A stretch of DNA of 64,000 nucleotides from Methanomicrobiales archaeon HGW-Methanomicrobiales-1. Its GTDB lineage: Archaea > Halobacteriota > Methanomicrobia > Methanomicrobiales > Methanospirillaceae. A program made the position numbers and the translations under genes. The DNA is taken from positions 166,111 through 230,110 of the forward strand of contig PGYM01000002.1 of assembly GCA_002839675.1 (NCBI GenBank), read 5' to 3'. The notes beneath the pieces are model-generated. The model worked only from the letters and a program-made list of their open reading frames with translations. It made no database searches and had not been told where the DNA came from. Of the stretch, positions 62,009 through 64,000 are shown one piece after another. Every line of letters starts with the position of its first letter. Position 1 is the first letter of the stretch.

Positions 62009-62626
62009 TTATTCTTCTGCTCTCTCGGTAAAAACGATCGAGCCCGAGATACGGGATATCTTGATCTTTATCTTCATACCCGGCTTGGAATTGGCTACAT
62101 ACATGATGTAACGTCCCATCTTGACGACCCCGTCCCCACGCTTGGAGATCGACTGGATCTCAACATCCATGATCTGGCCTTCTTCAAGATTCTCGGAAAC
62201 GGGTTCTGTGCGGGCTTTTCGCTTTCTTACCGGACGGTGACTTCCACAGGCATCGCAGCGGAGCAGCGTTACACGGTCATCCTTGACAAGACGGGTATCA
62301 GGTTTACCGCATTCTGAACAGATTACGTAGTCTTCTACGTAACTCTTGATGATCATCTTGATGAGCGAGATCTCGAATTTCCCGTTAAAGATCGCCCGGT
62401 TACCATCAACTTTCCCTGACGTTCCCAGTTCTCCTAAAAGAAACTTCATCAGGTGATCCGGATCACGGCGGACTTTGCTGACAATATCAGTGAAATTCTC
62501 AAGAACTGTGGTCTTGCCCTCCACGTATGCTTTGGCCTCGGGAACTACAAAACGTTCCGAAGATTCTGATTTTTCGGTGATATTGGAATAGGCCTGTTTA
62601 AGGAGATTTTCATATGAGTCCGTCAT
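62009..62626 (-). CDS. Translation initiation factor 2 beta subunit with TRAM domain
   Basis: 205 residues from the ATG at 62626. aIF2 delivers initiator tRNA to the small subunit. The central core and the zinc site CSEC/CDAC (Cys103, 106, 124, 127) are typical of aIF2-beta. Residues 145-205 form a TRAM domain ([28 protein letters not shown]), an RNA-binding extension seen in some archaeal aIF2-beta. The open frame further upstream (to 62764) is not conserved. Confidence 0.9.
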   Translation of the reverse strand: MTDSYENLLKQAYSNITEKSESSERFVVPEAKAYVEGKTTVLENFTDIVSKVRRDPDHLMKFLLGELGTSGKVDGNRAIFNGKFEISLIKMIIKSYVEDYVICSECGKPDTRLVKDDRVTLLRCDACGSHRPVRKRKARTEPVSENLEEGQIMDVEIQSISKRGDGVVKMGRYIMYVANSKPGMKIKIKISRISGSIVFTERAEE

Positions 62627-62825
62627 AGTTGTATAATATAAAGGCGCCCTGCATCCAAAAGACTTTCTCAGGAAAGATACATTCCCGACAACACCCTTAT
62701 TTTTGTCCATGAATTGAAATGGGCGGGTCTGGGGCAATTTCAGGAAGAAGTCCCGGCCCCACATACGGGATTGTGTAATAGAATCATATTCACAAAAAGG
62801 TAGTTTCTTGTTATTAAGGTTAAAA

Positions 62826-63308
62826 TTATACTTTTATTGAAGAAGATACGAGCGCGATTAATTCTTTGTTCGTTTTCACATTTTCTACATCATTCTGGTT
62901 GATATTAGTCACGGCAACTGACACCATTCCCCGGGCTTCGATCCATTTTTTAAACGTTTCATCCGCTTGGCCAGGTCTGCCACCATGCGTGGAAAAAGCA
63001 ACCGCCGGTTTTCCCATGCAACCCTTAAGCCCGGCAATTGCAGCATGAATCGCAGGGGTTGGCTTGAACGCCCAGACCGGGGAACCGAAAACCACCAGAT
63101 CATACTCGGATACATCAACGGATGCCGGCTCAATTGTCGTCAGCTCTTCCCCGCGTGCCATCTTGCACCTGACCAGGAACCGTGTCAGCCGCGAATACGG
63201 TGCAACATCATTAATTTCCACAAGAAATGAGTCGAATGCTGAAGACAGGTGTTGGGCAATATGACGGGTATTTCCGGTCTCGCTGTGATATATAATGCAG
63301 ATTTTCAT
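62826..63308 (-). CDS. Flavodoxin family protein
   Basis: 160 residues with the FMN phosphate loop [10 protein letters not shown] near the N terminus and [19 protein letters not shown] in the second FMN loop; [15 protein letters not shown] completes it. It carries electrons by FMN, perhaps as a ferredoxin substitute; no partner in the neighbourhood. ATG at 63308. Confidence 0.88.
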   Translation of the reverse strand: MKICIIYHSETGNTRHIAQHLSSAFDSFLVEINDVAPYSRLTRFLVRCKMARGEELTTIEPASVDVSEYDLVVFGSPVWAFKPTPAIHAAIAGLKGCMGKPAVAFSTHGGRPGQADETFKKWIEARGMVSVAVTNINQNDVENVKTNKELIALVSSSIKV

Positions 63309-63360
63309 CTACTGATAGGTAAGCAGCCGGATGCAAAAAAGATATCAGAAAAAAAGAGGA

Positions 63361-64000
63361 TTATTTCTTGCGGGCAGGTGCTTTCACTGCCTTTTTCGCG
63401 GTTGGTTTAACAGGTTTCTTTCCCTCGTTCTGCTGGAACTGGGGCATCATTCCGCGGACTTCTTTGCCCACTTCTTCAATAAGATGGTCCTCATCTGCTG
63501 CGGTGAGCGCGTTAAAGACCGGCCGGTTTACCATGTTCTCAAGCATCCATTCCCGGGCAAACTTACCGCTCTGGATCTCTTCGAGGATCTCCTCCATCGC
63601 GATATAACTCTCTTCTCCAATAACACGAGGCCCTCTTGTGAGATCGCCATACTGCGCGGTGTTGCTGATGTACTTGCGCATGTTTGTCAGCCCGCCTTCA
63701 TAGATCAGGTCAACAATGAGTTTTGTCTCATGAAGTACTTCGAGATATGCCATCTCGGGTGCATAACCCGCGTCAACGAGAGTTTCAAATCCCGCTTTAA
63801 TTAAGGACGTCATACCGCCACAGAGAACGGCCTGTTCACCAAATAGATCGGTCTCGGTCTCTTCACGGAATGAAGTCTCTAATACCACTGCACGGGTTGC
63901 CCCGATTCCCTTTGCATAGGCAAGCGCGATCTTATGCGCATTTCCCGAATGATCCTGGTGGATTGCGATAAGAGCGGGGACACCTTTGCCTTCCTCGTAC
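63361..64000 (-). CDS. ilvC: Ketol-acid reductoisomerase with Lys/Pro-rich tail (5' end cut)
   Basis: Second step of branched-chain amino-acid synthesis. The visible C-terminal 213 codons begin [21 protein letters not shown] and continue through [12 protein letters not shown] and [17 protein letters not shown], the metal/substrate site of KARI, to [20 protein letters not shown]. After the normal end there is a tail of about 25 residues ([20 protein letters not shown]) rich in Lys, Pro and Ala, absent from ordinary KARI. The start lies beyond position 64000. Confidence 0.94.
   Translation of the reverse strand, partial: YEEGKGVPALIAIHQDHSGNAHKIALAYAKGIGATRAVVLETSFREETETDLFGEQAVLCGGMTSLIKAGFETLVDAGYAPEMAYLEVLHETKLIVDLIYEGGLTNMRKYISNTAQYGDLTRGPRVIGEESYIAMEEILEEIQSGKFAREWMLENMVNRPVFNALTAADEDHLIEEVGKEVRGMMPQFQQNEGKKPVKPTAKKAVKAPARKK

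Overview
The window comes from a hydrogenotrophic methanogenic archaeon, most likely the order Methanomicrobiales (Methanoregula or a close relative). The evidence is genes of the CO2-reducing C1 pathway (mtrH, mtd, mer), archaeal information-processing genes (S10/spc ribosomal cluster, SecY, fibrillarin/Nop5, Cbf5, aIF2-beta, aEF1-beta, Rpo11, RNase P protein Rnp1), a Tfx regulator, archaeal thymidylate synthase, AMP phosphorylase, and an S-layer glycoprotein of the DUF3821 type that I associate with Methanomicrobiales. No prophage, IS element or CRISPR array was seen.

Layout. 1-1,480: the end of the mtr operon (an MtrA-like/MtrG composite, then mtrH). 1,700-8,100: TPR protein, small S-layer-domain protein, tailed double rubredoxin, MarC, DUF2156 and GNAT genes, then cmk, the DUF106 insertase-like gene and adkA, which are the distal end of the ribosomal operon. 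8,100-21,022: secY and 23 ribosomal protein genes plus rnp1, all on the minus strand in the classical archaeal order. 21,030-21,680: a strongly hairpin-forming region without genes. 21,680-26,000: tfx, mtd, a galT-like gene, a spacer with a perfect 30-bp palindrome, and mer from a TTG start. 26,190-33,180: CetZ/FtsZ-like protein with a long tail, NrpR-type regulator, dUTPase-like gene, tRNA-Arg, surface repeat protein, AMP phosphorylase. 33,450-37,800: major S-layer gene and thymidylate synthase. 37,800-43,460: tRNA-Gln, DUF1614, fibrillarin-Nop5, TctA-like permease, hemD-cbf5, tRNA-Ser with an odd 3' end. 43,570-43,860: a GC-rich ~71-bp direct repeat. 43,900-53,450: iorBA, tRNA-Ile, NAD synthesis (nadX-nadC), HEAT-repeat protein, HTH regulators, secreted LTD-PLD protein, mfnE. 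53,480-64,000: zinc ribbon-aEF1-beta pair, malate dehydrogenase, SRP RNA (minus strand), zinc-ribbon methyltransferase, two tRNAs, M24 peptidases, AAA/MBL pair, rpoL, aIF2-beta with a TRAM domain, flavodoxin, ilvC (cut by the window edge).

How the genes work together. mtd, mer and mtr catalyse successive steps from methenyl- to methyl-H4MPT and then to methyl-CoM; mfnE feeds methanofuran synthesis; IorAB, MDH, NadX/NadC and IlvC are anabolic or amino-acid metabolism. Fibrillarin/Nop5 and Cbf5 build C/D and H/ACA RNPs. Several unrelated proteins (double rubredoxin, eL32, Cbf5, IlvC) carry Lys/Ala/Pro-rich tails, a theme specific to this genome that deserves attention.

The items most worth a second look are the structured region before the S10 operon, the tRNA-Ser gene with a 9-nt insertion, the CetZ-like protein with a degenerate nucleotide loop, the 30-bp palindrome, the basic tails, and the SRP RNA hidden under a spurious N-terminal ORF extension.
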